The notes under the pieces were generated by a model that made no database searches, had not been told where the DNA came from, and was given only the letters and a program-made list of their open reading frames with translations. Shown one piece after another: positions 36,185-44,927 of a stretch of DNA of 64,000 bases. The first letter of the stretch is position 1; every line of letters starts with the position of its first letter. The DNA comes from Mobilicoccus massiliensis (GTDB lineage Bacteria > Actinomycetota > Actinomycetes > Actinomycetales > Dermatophilaceae). The stretch covers positions 435,857 through 499,856 of the forward strand of contig NZ_LN651330.1 of assembly GCF_000826525.2 (NCBI RefSeq). Direction: 5' to 3'. The position numbers and the translations under genes were made by a program.

Positions 36185-37161
36185 CCGGTATCAAACGCAC
36201 CACCGAGAAGAACCTCATGGTGCTCTCGGGCCGGGCCCACCCCGCGCTCGCCGAGGAGGTCGCCTCCGGGCTCGGCATCGGCCTCGTGCCCACGACCGCC
36301 TACGAGTTCGCCAACAGCGAGATCTACGTGCGCTTCGAGGAGTCGGTGCGTGGCTCCGACGCGTTCGTCATCCAGAGTCACACCGCTCCGATCAACGAGT
36401 GGATCATGGAGCACCTCATCATGGTCGACGCGCTCAAGCGGGCGTCGGCCAAGCGCATCACCGTGGTCTGCCCGTTCTACGGCTACGCCCGCCAGGACAA
36501 GAAGCACCGCGGCCGCGAACCGATCTCGGCCCGTCTCATGGCCGATCTGTTCAAGGCCGCCGGGGCCGACCGCCTCATCTGCGTCGATCTGCACACCGCC
36601 CAGATCCAGGGCTTCTTCGACGGGCCGGTCGATCACCTGCAGGCGCTGCCCATCCTCTCGGACTACGTCTCCGAGCACTACGGCGACGAGGACCTCGCGA
36701 TCGTCTCGCCCGACGCGGGCCGCATCAAGGTGGCCGAGCAGTGGAGCAAGCGGCTCGACGACGCCCCGCTCGCGTTCATCCACAAGACCCGCGACATCAA
36801 CGCACCCAACCAGAGCAAGGCCAACCGGGTCGTCGGCGAGGTCGCGGGCAAGACATGCATCCTCGTGGACGACATGATCGACTCCGGCGGCACGATCTGC
36901 CAGGCGGCAGACGCACTCATGGAGGACGGGGCGAACTCCGTCGTCATCGCCGCCACCCACCCGATCTTCTCGGGCCCGGCCATCGAACGGCTGCGCGACT
37001 CCTCGGCGCGTGAGGTCATCGTCACCAACACCCTGCCCATCCCCGAGGAGAAGCGGTTCGACAAGCTCACGGTGCTCTCGATCGCCCCCCTCATCAGCCA
37101 GGCCATCCACGAGGTCTTCGAGGACGGCTCGGTGACGAGTCTGTTCGAACCGTCGCACTGA
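36181..37161 (+). CDS. prs: Ribose-phosphate pyrophosphokinase (PRPP synthetase)
   Basis: 326 residues; makes PRPP from ribose 5-phosphate and ATP. Seen are the flexible ATP loop region YGYARQDKKHRGREPIS, the metal-binding VDLHTAQIQGFFD and the PRPP-binding loop CILVDDMIDSGGTICQAAD. Length and motifs are standard for class I enzymes. It is coupled to glmU by an ATGA overlap and ends at a strong terminator. glmU-prs-rplY-pth is conserved in actinobacteria. Confidence 0.97.
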   Translation: MTGIKRTTEKNLMVLSGRAHPALAEEVASGLGIGLVPTTAYEFANSEIYVRFEESVRGSDAFVIQSHTAPINEWIMEHLIMVDALKRASAKRITVVCPFYGYARQDKKHRGREPISARLMADLFKAAGADRLICVDLHTAQIQGFFDGPVDHLQALPILSDYVSEHYGDEDLAIVSPDAGRIKVAEQWSKRLDDAPLAFIHKTRDINAPNQSKANRVVGEVAGKTCILVDDMIDSGGTICQAADALMEDGANSVVIAATHPIFSGPAIERLRDSSAREVIVTNTLPIPEEKRFDKLTVLSIAPLISQAIHEVFEDGSVTSLFEPSH

Positions 37162-37185
37162 CGCGCCTCGCTCCTCACCTGGCCG

Positions 37186-37220
37186 AATCCGCCGGTCGCC
37201 TCTGGGCGGCCGGCGGATTT
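37186..37220 (+). terminator. Rho-independent terminator after prs
   Basis: A 14-15-bp stem (AATCCGCCGGTCGCC with GGCGGCCGGCGGATT) with a TCTG loop and a short TTTCTCT tract, 25 bases beyond the prs stop. Confidence 0.8.
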
Positions 37221-37242
37221 CTCTGGACCGTGCGTGTCTTTG

Positions 37243-37465
37243 TAGGATGAGGGCGTTGCCTCGGCGAGGGCCGTGACACGAGAGGATCCCCGACCGCTTG
37301 CGGTATCGGGCCGGTCGTCACTTTCGTCCACGTGCCGTGATCGACGCGGCGGCGCTCCGCGTTCACGCGTGTGCCGTCTCTTCGTGCCGCGCCCCGCGTC
37401 GAGGCCGCCGCATCCGTGACCCGCATCCCCGCTCTGCGGGATGCCCCGCCTCCCGAGGAGTTCTC
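37243..37465 (+). promoter_or_regulatory. Promoter and long leader of rplY
   Basis: A TAGGAT -10 box lies at 37243-37248 behind the prs terminator. It would give a leader of about 215 bases before the GTG of rplY. The leader holds several possible hairpins, for example around CGACCGCTTGCGGT and CCCGCATCCCCGCTCTGCGGG. No gene is seen in it. Autogenous control by bL25 is a possibility, as many ribosomal protein leaders are regulated, but no known motif is recognised. Confidence 0.45.
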
Positions 37466-38167
37466 GTGTCCGACAACGCCACGATCGCCGCCGCCATCCG
37501 CACCGAGTTCGGCAAGGGCGCCGCCCGCCGCATCCGCCGCGACCACAAGATCCCCGCCGTGCTCTACGGCTCGGGCACCGACCCCGTGCACCTCACCCTG
37601 CCGGGCCACGAGACGATGCTCGCGGTCAAGGTCAGCAACGCCCTTCTCGACCTCGAGATCGAGGGCGGCAAGCGGCAGCTCGCGCTCGTCAAGGACGTGC
37701 AGCGCGACCCGATCAAGCCGATCATCGAGCACGTCGACCTCGTCGTCGTGCGCCGCGGCGAGAAGGTGACCGTCGAGGTCGCCGTCACCGTCACCGGTGA
37801 GGCCGCACCCGAGACCGTCGTCACCACCGAGAACAGCGTTCTCGAGATCGAGGCCGAGGCCACGAACATCCCGGAGAACTTCGAGGTCTCCGTCGAGGGC
37901 GCCGCGGCCGGTACGCAGATCCTCGCCTCCGAGGTCACGCTGCCGGCGGGCGTCACGCTCGTCAGCGACCCGGAGCTGCTCGTCGTCAACGTCACGCAGG
38001 CCATCTCCGCCGAGGCCCTCGAGGCCGAGCTCGAGGCCGCCGAGGCCGACGCCGGCATCGAGAAGGAGGAGAGCGAGGAGGAGGTCGCCGAGGGCGCCGA
38101 GGCCGAGTCCGCCGAGGGCGAGGCCGCTCCCGCCGAGGGCGAGGAGGAGTCCTCCGACAAGGAGTGA
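37466..38167 (+). CDS. rplY: 50S ribosomal protein bL25 (Ctc type)
   Basis: 233 residues. The N-terminal bL25 domain (about 1-95, binds 5S rRNA) has [24 protein letters not shown] and [34 protein letters not shown]. It is followed by the TL5/Ctc C-terminal beta domain (about 96-190) and a very acidic Glu/Ala-rich tail (about 195-233). The GTG at 37466 follows GAGGAG. The acidic tail is common in actinobacterial forms. Confidence 0.95.
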   Translation: MSDNATIAAAIRTEFGKGAARRIRRDHKIPAVLYGSGTDPVHLTLPGHETMLAVKVSNALLDLEIEGGKRQLALVKDVQRDPIKPIIEHVDLVVVRRGEKVTVEVAVTVTGEAAPETVVTTENSVLEIEAEATNIPENFEVSVEGAAAGTQILASEVTLPAGVTLVSDPELLVVNVTQAISAEALEAELEAAEADAGIEKEESEEEVAEGAEAESAEGEAAPAEGEEESSDKE

Positions 38168-38204
38168 CGTCGCGCGCCCAGGCATCGCCCAGGCCTGGAC
38201 CCAT

Positions 38205-38244
38205 GACGGCGGGCCCGTTCCGGTTTCGGAGCGGGCCCGCCGTC
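38205..38244 (+). terminator. Terminator after rplY
   Basis: A 15-bp G+C-rich stem (GACGGCGGGCCCGTT with AGCGGGCCCGCCGTC, one wobble pair) and a 10-base loop, 37 bases after the stop. The downstream tract is CGTCTGT. Confidence 0.7.
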
Positions 38245-38333
38245 GTCTGTGCACGCGGCCTCCCGTCCCGCTCGCACAGGCGTTTTCACCCTGGGATCGG
38301 AACGCCTGTCCGAGCGGGCCGAGGAGTCGCCCG

Positions 38334-38346
38334 TAGGCTGCGGGCA
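38334..38346 (+). promoter_or_regulatory. Promoter of pth, probably leaderless
   Basis: TAGGCT at 38334-38339 ends six bases before the pth ATG. No Shine-Dalgarno sequence is present. Confidence 0.5.
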
Positions 38347-38933
38347 TGGACACGTGGTTGCTGGTGGGGTTGGGAAACCCCGGGCCCTCCTACGCGGGCA
38401 ATCGTCACAACGTCGGTGCGATGGTCGTCGACGAGCTCGCTCGCCGCGGGGGTGCGTCACTGTCGCGACACAAGACCAGGTCCCAGGTGGCGGAGTTCCG
38501 TCTCGGCATCCTCCCCGGTGGGATGCCGGGGCCCAAGGTGGTCGTCGCGGCGCCGCAGTCCTACATGAACGAGTCCGGCGGGCCGGTGAGCGCGCTGTTG
38601 CAGTACTACTCCCTCACGCCCGACCACCTCGTCGTCGTGCACGACGAGCTCGACATCCCGTTCGACGACGTGCGCCTCAAGAAGGGTGGGGGCGAGGGCG
38701 GCCACAACGGGCTGCGATCGATCACCAAGAGCATCGGCACGCGTGACTACCTGCGTGTTCGCGTGGGTGTCGGTCGGCCGCCCGGTCGGATGGATCCGGC
38801 CGACCACGTGCTGCGCGACTTCTCGGCCAGCGAACGCAAGGTGCTGCCGTTCGTCGTCGACACGGCGGCAGACGCGGCCGAGTCCGTCGTTCTCGACGGC
38901 CTTCTCGCAGCTCAGCAGCGTTTTCATTCCTGA
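38346..38933 (+). CDS. pth: Peptidyl-tRNA hydrolase
   Basis: 195 residues; releases peptides from dropped-off peptidyl-tRNA. Motifs are [28 protein letters not shown] (with the catalytic His in RHN), [43 protein letters not shown] and RVRVGVGRP. Complete and of standard length. It is the last housekeeping gene before the polysaccharide locus. Confidence 0.96.
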   Translation: MDTWLLVGLGNPGPSYAGNRHNVGAMVVDELARRGGASLSRHKTRSQVAEFRLGILPGGMPGPKVVVAAPQSYMNESGGPVSALLQYYSLTPDHLVVVHDELDIPFDDVRLKKGGGEGGHNGLRSITKSIGTRDYLRVRVGVGRPPGRMDPADHVLRDFSASERKVLPFVVDTAADAAESVVLDGLLAAQQRFHS

Positions 38934-38937
38934 TCAC

Positions 38938-38975
38938 GGGCCCACGACAAGGCTCCGGCCGTGGAGCGGTGGGCC
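38938..38975 (+). terminator. Terminator after pth
   Basis: An outer GGCCCAC/GTGGGCC stem with an inner CTCC/GGAG stem, immediately after the pth stop. Confidence 0.55.
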
Positions 38976-39263
38976 TCTCATCCGGTCTCGATCGACCAGT
39001 ATTTCCGCACTCTTCGCACCTCGGACATTTCTGCGCCGCAAATCGGATGAATCCGCACATACGTACTTGGACGGTTGGCCGATTCGCGTGTCGTCTGTAA
39101 CAATTCGTGATGTGCGGGTTGTCGGCATCGGCTGGTGCGGTGCCCGTCGAGGGGGCCGGCGGGGGGCCGACGTTCCTTCTCGAGTGGCGACGACGTTCGA
39201 CCGCACAGACCGACCGACGTCGTCCGGACCTCACCATCTCCCGACCTGTCGAAGGGATCCACA
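38976..39263 (+). promoter_or_regulatory. Intergenic stretch with a probable promoter of the polysaccharide locus
   Basis: No gene is seen between pth and the sugar-transferase gene. TTGGCC at 39075-39080 and TAACAA at 39098-39103 (preceded by TG) are separated by 17 bases, a good sigma-70-type promoter. The predicted leader is about 155 bases. Confidence 0.55.
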
Positions 39264-40793
39264 GTGACCTCCGAGTCGCGCGTTCGCGCCCAGCGAGTCC
39301 GACACGGCAAGCGTCCCGACCGAGTGTCGGTGCCGCCGAGTGATCTGCCGTTCGCTCCTACCCTCGGTGCCACCGCGGCGCGGGTGCCCTCGACTCCCTC
39401 CTGGGTCGCCAAGTACCTCGCGCGGGTGATCTCCTGCGACGTGGCGGTGGGCGTGTTGGCGGCGATCCTCGCCGCGACGCTGCGCTTCGGCGAGGCCGTG
39501 CAGTGGCAGTACCTGCTCGTCAGCCTTCTCGTTCCCCCGGTGTGGGTGTTGGCGCTCGCGATGTCGAACGCGTACGAACGCCGTTATCTCGGGGTGAGCG
39601 TGGAGGAGTACCGCGCCGTCACCCGTGCGGTCATCGGCATGCTCGCCGTGCTGGCGGTGTCGGCGTTCATCCTCAACGTGCTGCTCGCCCGCCTGTACGT
39701 GCTCATCCTGTTGCCGGTGCTGTTCGTCGGTGGTCTGCTCACCCGTTTCGTCATGCGCCGGTGGCTGACCGGGCGTCGCATGCGCGGCGATCTCATGCAG
39801 CGCACGGTCGTCGTCGGCCGCGCCGACGCGGTGGCCTCTCTCGTCCGCAGCATCAAGAGCGAGCCCGCACAGGGGCTCATGCCGGTCTCGGTGTGCGCGT
39901 CGGGTCTCGACGGGGACTGGAACATGGTGCCGTCCATCGAGGGCGTCGCGGTCGCGGGCCGGCCCCGTGATGCGGTGGCCGTCGCCGACCGTGCCGGCGC
40001 CGAGGTCGTCGCCGTCGCCTCCCACCCCGACCTCGCCGGCAAGTCGCTGCGGCGGCTCGCGTGGGCGCTGGAGGAGCGCGGCATCGAGCTCATCGTCAGC
40101 CCCGGTCTGCTCGACGTCGCTGGCCCGCGGCTGTCGATCCGGCCCTCGTCGGACCTCTCGCTGCTGCACATCGAGCGCCCGGCGGCCGGCACGCGCACCA
40201 TCCTGTTCAAGCAGTTGATGGACCGTACCCTCGCCGCGCTACTCGTGCTCGCGCTCTCGCCGATCCTCATCGTGGCCGCGCTGGCGATCAAGCTCACCGA
40301 TCCCGGCCCGGTGTTCTTCCGGCAGAAGCGGGTCGGCATCCGCGGCGAGGTGTTCGAGATCTACAAGTTCCGCACGATGGTCGTCGACGCCGAGGCGCGG
40401 TTGGCCGCGCTACAGGCGCGCAGCGACGGCAACGGCGTGCTGTTCAAGATGCAGAACGATCCGCGCGTCACCAAGGTCGGCGCGTTCCTGCGTCGGTACT
40501 CCATCGACGAACTGCCGCAGTTGTTCAACGTCATCAACGGCGACATGTCGCTCGTCGGTCCTCGCCCGCCGCTGCCGGCCGAGGTCGAGCAGTACGAGCC
40601 CGACGCCCTGCGCCGCCTGCACGTGCGCCCCGGCATGACGGGCCTGTGGCAGGTGAGCGGCCGCAGTGATCTGAGTTGGGAGGAGTCCCTGCGCCTCGAC
40701 CTGCGCTACGTCGACAACTGGTCGCCCATCGGCGACCTGCGCATCCTTCTTCGCACCTTCCACGCCGTCATCCGTGGATCCGGGGCCTACTGA
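39264..40793 (+). CDS. Polyprenyl-phosphate sugar-1-phosphate transferase (initiating enzyme)
   Basis: 509 residues. An N-terminal part with four hydrophobic helices (about 50-165) and a cytoplasmic CoA-binding-like domain precede the bacterial sugar transferase domain (about 310-509). That domain carries DPGPVFFRQKRVG, YKFRTM, YSIDELPQL, SLVGPRPPLP and PGMTGLWQVSGRS. It transfers a hexose-1-phosphate from a UDP-sugar to undecaprenyl phosphate, starting repeat-unit synthesis at the membrane. The GTG at 39264 follows GAAGGGA. It is the first gene of the locus and has its own promoter. Confidence 0.93.
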   Translation: MTSESRVRAQRVRHGKRPDRVSVPPSDLPFAPTLGATAARVPSTPSWVAKYLARVISCDVAVGVLAAILAATLRFGEAVQWQYLLVSLLVPPVWVLALAMSNAYERRYLGVSVEEYRAVTRAVIGMLAVLAVSAFILNVLLARLYVLILLPVLFVGGLLTRFVMRRWLTGRRMRGDLMQRTVVVGRADAVASLVRSIKSEPAQGLMPVSVCASGLDGDWNMVPSIEGVAVAGRPRDAVAVADRAGAEVVAVASHPDLAGKSLRRLAWALEERGIELIVSPGLLDVAGPRLSIRPSSDLSLLHIERPAAGTRTILFKQLMDRTLAALLVLALSPILIVAALAIKLTDPGPVFFRQKRVGIRGEVFEIYKFRTMVVDAEARLAALQARSDGNGVLFKMQNDPRVTKVGAFLRRYSIDELPQLFNVINGDMSLVGPRPPLPAEVEQYEPDALRRLHVRPGMTGLWQVSGRSDLSWEESLRLDLRYVDNWSPIGDLRILLRTFHAVIRGSGAY

Positions 40794-40897
40794 CCCGTCG
40801 CGCCGGGCGGGGCTGGTTCAATGCTGCCCACGACACCGGTTCGCCGTCCGGATCAGCATGCCGGGGTGAACCGCAGGAGCGTCGAGGGGGGAGCGCG

Positions 40898-42220
40898 ATG
40901 AGTGCGGGCCGATACGCCGGATCGGTCGAGGCCGCTGCGCGGTTGCGCGCCCTCGTGCCGGGCGGTGCTCACACCTACGCCAAGGGGCCCGACCAGTACC
41001 CGCTCGACTGTGCACCGATCATCGCTCGTGGGCGGGGCGCGCGGGTCTGGGACGTCGACGGCAACGAGTACATCGAGTACGGCTCGGGACTGCGCTCGGT
41101 CATCCTCGGCCACGCCCACCCCCGGGTCACCGAGGCGGTGTGCGAGCAGATCCGCCTCGGCACGAACTTCGTGCGTCCGGCCATGCTGGAACTCGAGGCC
41201 GCCGAGGCGTTCCTGGCGGCGGTGCCCACGATGGAGATGGTGAAGTTCGCGAAGAACGGCTCCGACGTGACGACCGCGGCGGTCAAGCTCGCGCGCGCCC
41301 AGACCGGTCGCGACGTCGTCGCGGTCTGCACCGACCAGCCGTTCTTCTCCACCGACGACTGGTTCATCGGCACGACGGCGATGGACGCAGGCATCCCGCG
41401 TGCGATCCGCGAGCTCACGGTCGGGTTTCCGTACGGCGATCTCGGCGCAGTGCGGGCGTTGTTCGAGGCGCATCCCGGCCGCATCGCATGTCTCGTGCTC
41501 GAGGCGGAGTCCGGTGCCCTCGTCCCGCCGGAGAACTACCTGCGCGATCTCGTCGACCTGGCCCACGAGCACGGCGCCCTGGTCGTCGTCGACGAGATGA
41601 TCACCGGGTTCCGGTGGGCGCTCGAGGGCGCCCACGCCCTCGCCGGAGCCGTTCCAGACCTCTGCACGTTCGGCAAGGGCATCGGCAACGGCTACGCCGT
41701 CTCGGCACTCGCCGGACGCCGTGAGGTGATGGAACTCGGCGGGCTCGACACCGACGACGACCGCGTCTTCCTCCTGTCGACGACCCACGGCGCGGAGTCG
41801 GCCGGCCTCGCCGCGCTCATGGCGACGATCGAGGTGCACCGGGCCGAGGGAGTCTCCGAGCGCATCGCTGCCAACGGTCGCGCGTTGCGGGAGGCGTTGA
41901 CACCGGTCATCGAGGACGCCGGACTCGCCGAGCACCTCAAGATCCTCGGTCGCGACTGCAACCTCGTGTTCGCCACCCTCGACGGCGACCATCTGCCCTC
42001 GCAGCCGTTCCGCACCCTGTTCATGCGGCAGCTCATCCTTCACGGCGTCGTGGGCCCGTCGTTCGTGTGCAGCGCGGCGCTCACGGAGGCCGACATCGCG
42101 CAGACGGTGGAGGCGGTCAGGGCCGCTGCGCCCGTCTACACCGCTGCCCTCGAACGTGGCGACGCGAGCGCCGACCTCGGAGGTCCGTCGGTCAAGCCGG
42201 TGTTTCGCAGGCGGGCGTGA
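40898..42220 (+). CDS. Class III PLP aminotransferase, glutamate-1-semialdehyde aminomutase-like
   Basis: 440 residues. The fold type I PLP-lysine is K260 in CTFGKGIGNGY. The N-terminal part has ALVPGGAHTYAKGPDQYP and YIEYGSGLRSVILGHAHP; VVVDEMITGFR holds the Asp that contacts the PLP ring. It resembles HemL, but the haem enzyme would be elsewhere. The setting suggests formation of an amino sugar or amino-acid substituent for the polysaccharide. The ATG at 40898 follows GAGGGGGGAG. The substrate is not predictable. Confidence 0.85.
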   Translation: MSAGRYAGSVEAAARLRALVPGGAHTYAKGPDQYPLDCAPIIARGRGARVWDVDGNEYIEYGSGLRSVILGHAHPRVTEAVCEQIRLGTNFVRPAMLELEAAEAFLAAVPTMEMVKFAKNGSDVTTAAVKLARAQTGRDVVAVCTDQPFFSTDDWFIGTTAMDAGIPRAIRELTVGFPYGDLGAVRALFEAHPGRIACLVLEAESGALVPPENYLRDLVDLAHEHGALVVVDEMITGFRWALEGAHALAGAVPDLCTFGKGIGNGYAVSALAGRREVMELGGLDTDDDRVFLLSTTHGAESAGLAALMATIEVHRAEGVSERIAANGRALREALTPVIEDAGLAEHLKILGRDCNLVFATLDGDHLPSQPFRTLFMRQLILHGVVGPSFVCSAALTEADIAQTVEAVRAAAPVYTAALERGDASADLGGPSVKPVFRRRA

Positions 42221-42311
42221 GGCGGTGGCGAGGCGAGTCGTGGGTCGACCGACTCGTCGGAGCATGCGCCCGCCCTACGGCGGGTAAGAACGCGGCCGGA
42301 GGAGCGGAGTT

Positions 42312-43025
42312 GTGACGAGCGCGCGAGGGCGATGGCGAGCGATGGTCCCACCGGCGTGGGTGGTTCGGGCGCGCCGTTTTCGCGCCGTGGCCGCCTCCCG
42401 TCACGAGGAGTGGCTCGCGGAGGGACTCGGCTCGGGCCGAGGCGGCGAGGTCCTCGTTCGCCCGATCCGGCGTGAGGACGCCGAAGCGTGGATGCGGGCG
42501 ATGCGCGCCAACCACGATCGGATGGGGCGGTGGTGGTCACTCGGATCCGATCCTGAGCGGGTGGCCGACCGCATCGCGTTCGAAGAGCACCTGCGGCAGT
42601 GGACGCTCCGGCTCCGTCGGGGCACGGGTGCGTGCCTCGCTCTGGTCGGACCCGCGGGACTCATCGGGGAGCTCCACCTCTGGCACCTACGACGTGGCGG
42701 CCGCACCTGCGAGATCGGGCTGTGGCTCGCACCGGACCAACCGCGGGAGGTGACGCGCGGCGCCGCCGCCGGCTTGGGGTTCGTCTTCGACCGGCTGTTC
42801 GACGTGCTCGATCTCGGGCGCATCGATGCGCCGGTGGCGGTCGCCAACCCGCTGCCACGACCGTTCCTGAGGTTGGGCGGGTTCGCGCACGACGCGACGA
42901 TCCCGCAATGGCGCGAGGTGCAGGGAGAGCTGGTCGACTACGACCTCTTCGGTCTCACCGCGCAACGGTGGGCCGCAGCCCGTCCGGGGGCGTGGCGCAC
43001 CATGGGCCCATGGCAGGCGCTGTGA
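42312..43025 (+). CDS. GNAT-family N-acetyltransferase (RimJ/RimL type)
   Basis: 237 residues from a GTG, after GGAGGAGCGGAG. The N-terminal about 45 residues are basic. The GNAT core (about 46-215) starts VLVRPIRREDAEAWMRAMRANHD and includes the acetyl-CoA-binding region EIGLWLAPDQPREVTRGAAAGLGFVFDRLF and the terminal GGFAHDATIPQW. Its place in the locus, after an aminotransferase-like gene, suggests acetylation of an amino group on a sugar. Protein acetylation cannot be excluded. Confidence 0.82.
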   Translation: MTSARGRWRAMVPPAWVVRARRFRAVAASRHEEWLAEGLGSGRGGEVLVRPIRREDAEAWMRAMRANHDRMGRWWSLGSDPERVADRIAFEEHLRQWTLRLRRGTGACLALVGPAGLIGELHLWHLRRGGRTCEIGLWLAPDQPREVTRGAAAGLGFVFDRLFDVLDLGRIDAPVAVANPLPRPFLRLGGFAHDATIPQWREVQGELVDYDLFGLTAQRWAAARPGAWRTMGPWQAL

Positions 43026-43082
43026 GTTGAGCCGGCGACGCGCATGGGTTGTACCGAAACATCGGTCGGCGGTGGTGCCTCT

Positions 43083-44207
43083 TCAGCTCGAGCCCACGAC
43101 ACGCACGTGCGGCAGCGGCACGACGAACGTCGTCTCGAGACCGGAACGGCGCAGCTGTGCGATGACCTCGTCCGCGATGTCCCAGGTGAGGATGACGACC
43201 TCGTCCGGAGAACGGTCGACGAGATCCTGCGGGCCGACGATCGGCACCCCGACACCGGGGATGCGGCGGCCGTGCTTGGCGGGGGAGAGGTCGGCGGTGT
43301 ACGGCAAGAGGTCGGGACCGATGCCGGTGGCGCCGAGCAACGTGCACGACTTCGAGCCCGCTCCGTACGCGGCAACTGTGTGGCCCGCGCCCTTCGCGTC
43401 CTCGAGGTGACGAACGAGCTCGGCGCGCACGCTCGCCGTCAGCTCTCGCAGGCGCTCGTACCCCTGTGGCGTGGTCGCGCCGGCGTCGATCTCGTCGTCG
43501 AGGATCTGCCGAACGGCGTCGTTCGGTGCGCCTCCCCGACGGGCGGCCACGAGGAGGCACCCGCCGAACACGTCCTCGGCCCACGCGTCCACGACGGTGA
43601 GGCCGTGCCGCTCGCAGGCCGCCGACCAGGAGTGCAGCGAGAAGTACAGCGGGTGCCCGTGGCGCACGGTGTCGAACTGCCCGCCCGTGAGTTGCCTTAG
43701 AGCGTGGTGGAACTCGATGACGAGCATCCCGCCGTCGGCGAGAGCGGCGACCCGCTCGGCGAGGTCGGCGTCAGGAGTCTCGGAGTGGATGATCGACTGG
43801 TTGTCGATGACGACGTCGGCCTCCCGCGTGACCTCCTGGGCGCCCCGCGCTGTCCACGCACCGATCCACGAGCCGCCGTGATGGCTGGAGAACTCCCGCA
43901 CCCGGGGTCGTTCCGGCAGATCGAGCCGATCGAGGATGCGCTCGGTCACCTCGTGCGCGTGTCGGCGCAGGGTCTCGCTCTCGACAGCGCGGGCGACCTC
44001 TTCGGGTGGCGAGACGTGGTCGAGTTGGACGAGACGGCAGGCGCCGCACATCGTCAGCGCGAGCGGCCACCTCGCGTCGGGCTGCGGGTCGTCCGCCGGC
44101 GGAAAGTTGTCACAGGCAGCCTGAGCCCCGAGGTCGAGAACCTGCGTCAGCGCGGTCGAGCCACACATGCGGCACGAGGTGAGGGCCTCACCGGGGATCG
44201 GATCCAT
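43083..44207 (-). CDS. C-methyltransferase-like protein with degenerate SAM motif
   Basis: 374 residues. The N-terminal zinc-binding segment has two CxxC pairs (CRMC and CGAC), as in sugar C-methyltransferases. The C-terminal domain (GYERLRELTASVRAELVRHLEDAKGAGHTVAAYGAGSKSCTLL onward) is also typical. The SAM-binding motif I, VEVASNDGYLL in the paralogue upstream, here reads VREFSSHHGGSWIGAW. The YHEHF motif is replaced by RHGHP. The chain is about 65 residues shorter. It may be inactive, or may bind a sugar without methylating. The ATG has a strong AGGAGG site. It is the last gene of a four-gene minus-strand operon. Confidence 0.78.
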   Translation of the reverse strand: MDPIPGEALTSCRMCGSTALTQVLDLGAQAACDNFPPADDPQPDARWPLALTMCGACRLVQLDHVSPPEEVARAVESETLRRHAHEVTERILDRLDLPERPRVREFSSHHGGSWIGAWTARGAQEVTREADVVIDNQSIIHSETPDADLAERVAALADGGMLVIEFHHALRQLTGGQFDTVRHGHPLYFSLHSWSAACERHGLTVVDAWAEDVFGGCLLVAARRGGAPNDAVRQILDDEIDAGATTPQGYERLRELTASVRAELVRHLEDAKGAGHTVAAYGAGSKSCTLLGATGIGPDLLPYTADLSPAKHGRRIPGVGVPIVGPQDLVDRSPDEVVILTWDIADEVIAQLRRSGLETTFVVPLPHVRVVGSS

Positions 44208-44266
44208 GAGTCCTCCTGGAACGGCCGACGATGAGCGATGTATCGGTACGGGCGTCGGGTGATGCA

Positions 44267-44926
44267 TCAGAACAACGGCGAGCCGAGCAGGACCTTCTCG
44301 CAACGGAACGCCTCGGCGTATCGATGCCGACATTCCATGCCGCGCAGACGGGCGAGTGAGGAGAACGTCTCGGCATCCCACCAGTCCTTGCCCCGTTGGC
44401 TGACGTAGTGCTCGTCGAGAGCCGCCCACTTGGCAGCGACGGCCTGCTCGGTGAGTGGCTGGTAGACGTTGGCGCGTGAGGTGCCGAGATCGCCGTCCCA
44501 TTTGGGGATCTCGAACTGCAGCACGAGGTGGTCCCGGAACGCGGTGGGTGCGAATTCTCCCAGGAGTCGGTGGTCCTGGTGCGCGTCGTGCCGCTGGTGG
44601 GTGACGACGACGTCCCAGGGTTCGCGGGAGAGCTCGGCGAGGATGTCCTTGACCGCGTCGTAGTCGGCCGGCAGCCGGGTGTCGCGCAGGTCGTGGACGA
44701 CGACGTCCACACGAGCGGGAGCCATGAGCGCGGCCAGGCAGGCTCGGGATTCGGCGGCGCGTTCGGGGGTCGACGTCAGCACGACACAGGTGAACTCGGT
44801 GTCGGGGTTCGACCGGGCCCACGTGTGCAACGTGCCGCCGGCGCCGATCTCGATGTCGTCGCAGTGGGCGCCCACGGCGAGGACCCGGCGGGGCCCGGTG
44901 GATCGCTGGGCGATGAGTGGCAGCAT
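44267..44926 (-). CDS. PIG-L family deacetylase
   Basis: 219 residues. The zinc motif AHCDDIEIGAGGT near the N-terminus and HQRHDAHQDHR later match the AHxDD and HxxH elements of GlcNAc-PI, bacillithiol and mycothiol deacetylases. It begins one base after the rfbF stop, so it is in the same operon as two methyltransferase-type genes. It likely removes an N-acetyl (or other acyl) group from a nucleotide sugar or glycan in the locus. Confidence 0.88.
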   Translation of the reverse strand: MLPLIAQRSTGPRRVLAVGAHCDDIEIGAGGTLHTWARSNPDTEFTCVVLTSTPERAAESRACLAALMAPARVDVVVHDLRDTRLPADYDAVKDILAELSREPWDVVVTHQRHDAHQDHRLLGEFAPTAFRDHLVLQFEIPKWDGDLGTSRANVYQPLTEQAVAAKWAALDEHYVSQRGKDWWDAETFSSLARLRGMECRHRYAEAFRCEKVLLGSPLF

Positions 44927-44927
44927 C

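Noticed and set aside
36181..37161. prs as possibly fused to or replacing the missing GlmU part
   Set aside because: prs is complete with its own ATG and motifs; only a four-base overlap exists.
42312..43025. GNAT as the missing GlcN-1-P acetyltransferase
   Set aside because: It resembles RimJ/RimL enzymes and lies in the polysaccharide locus; nothing links it to GlcN-1-P beyond distance.
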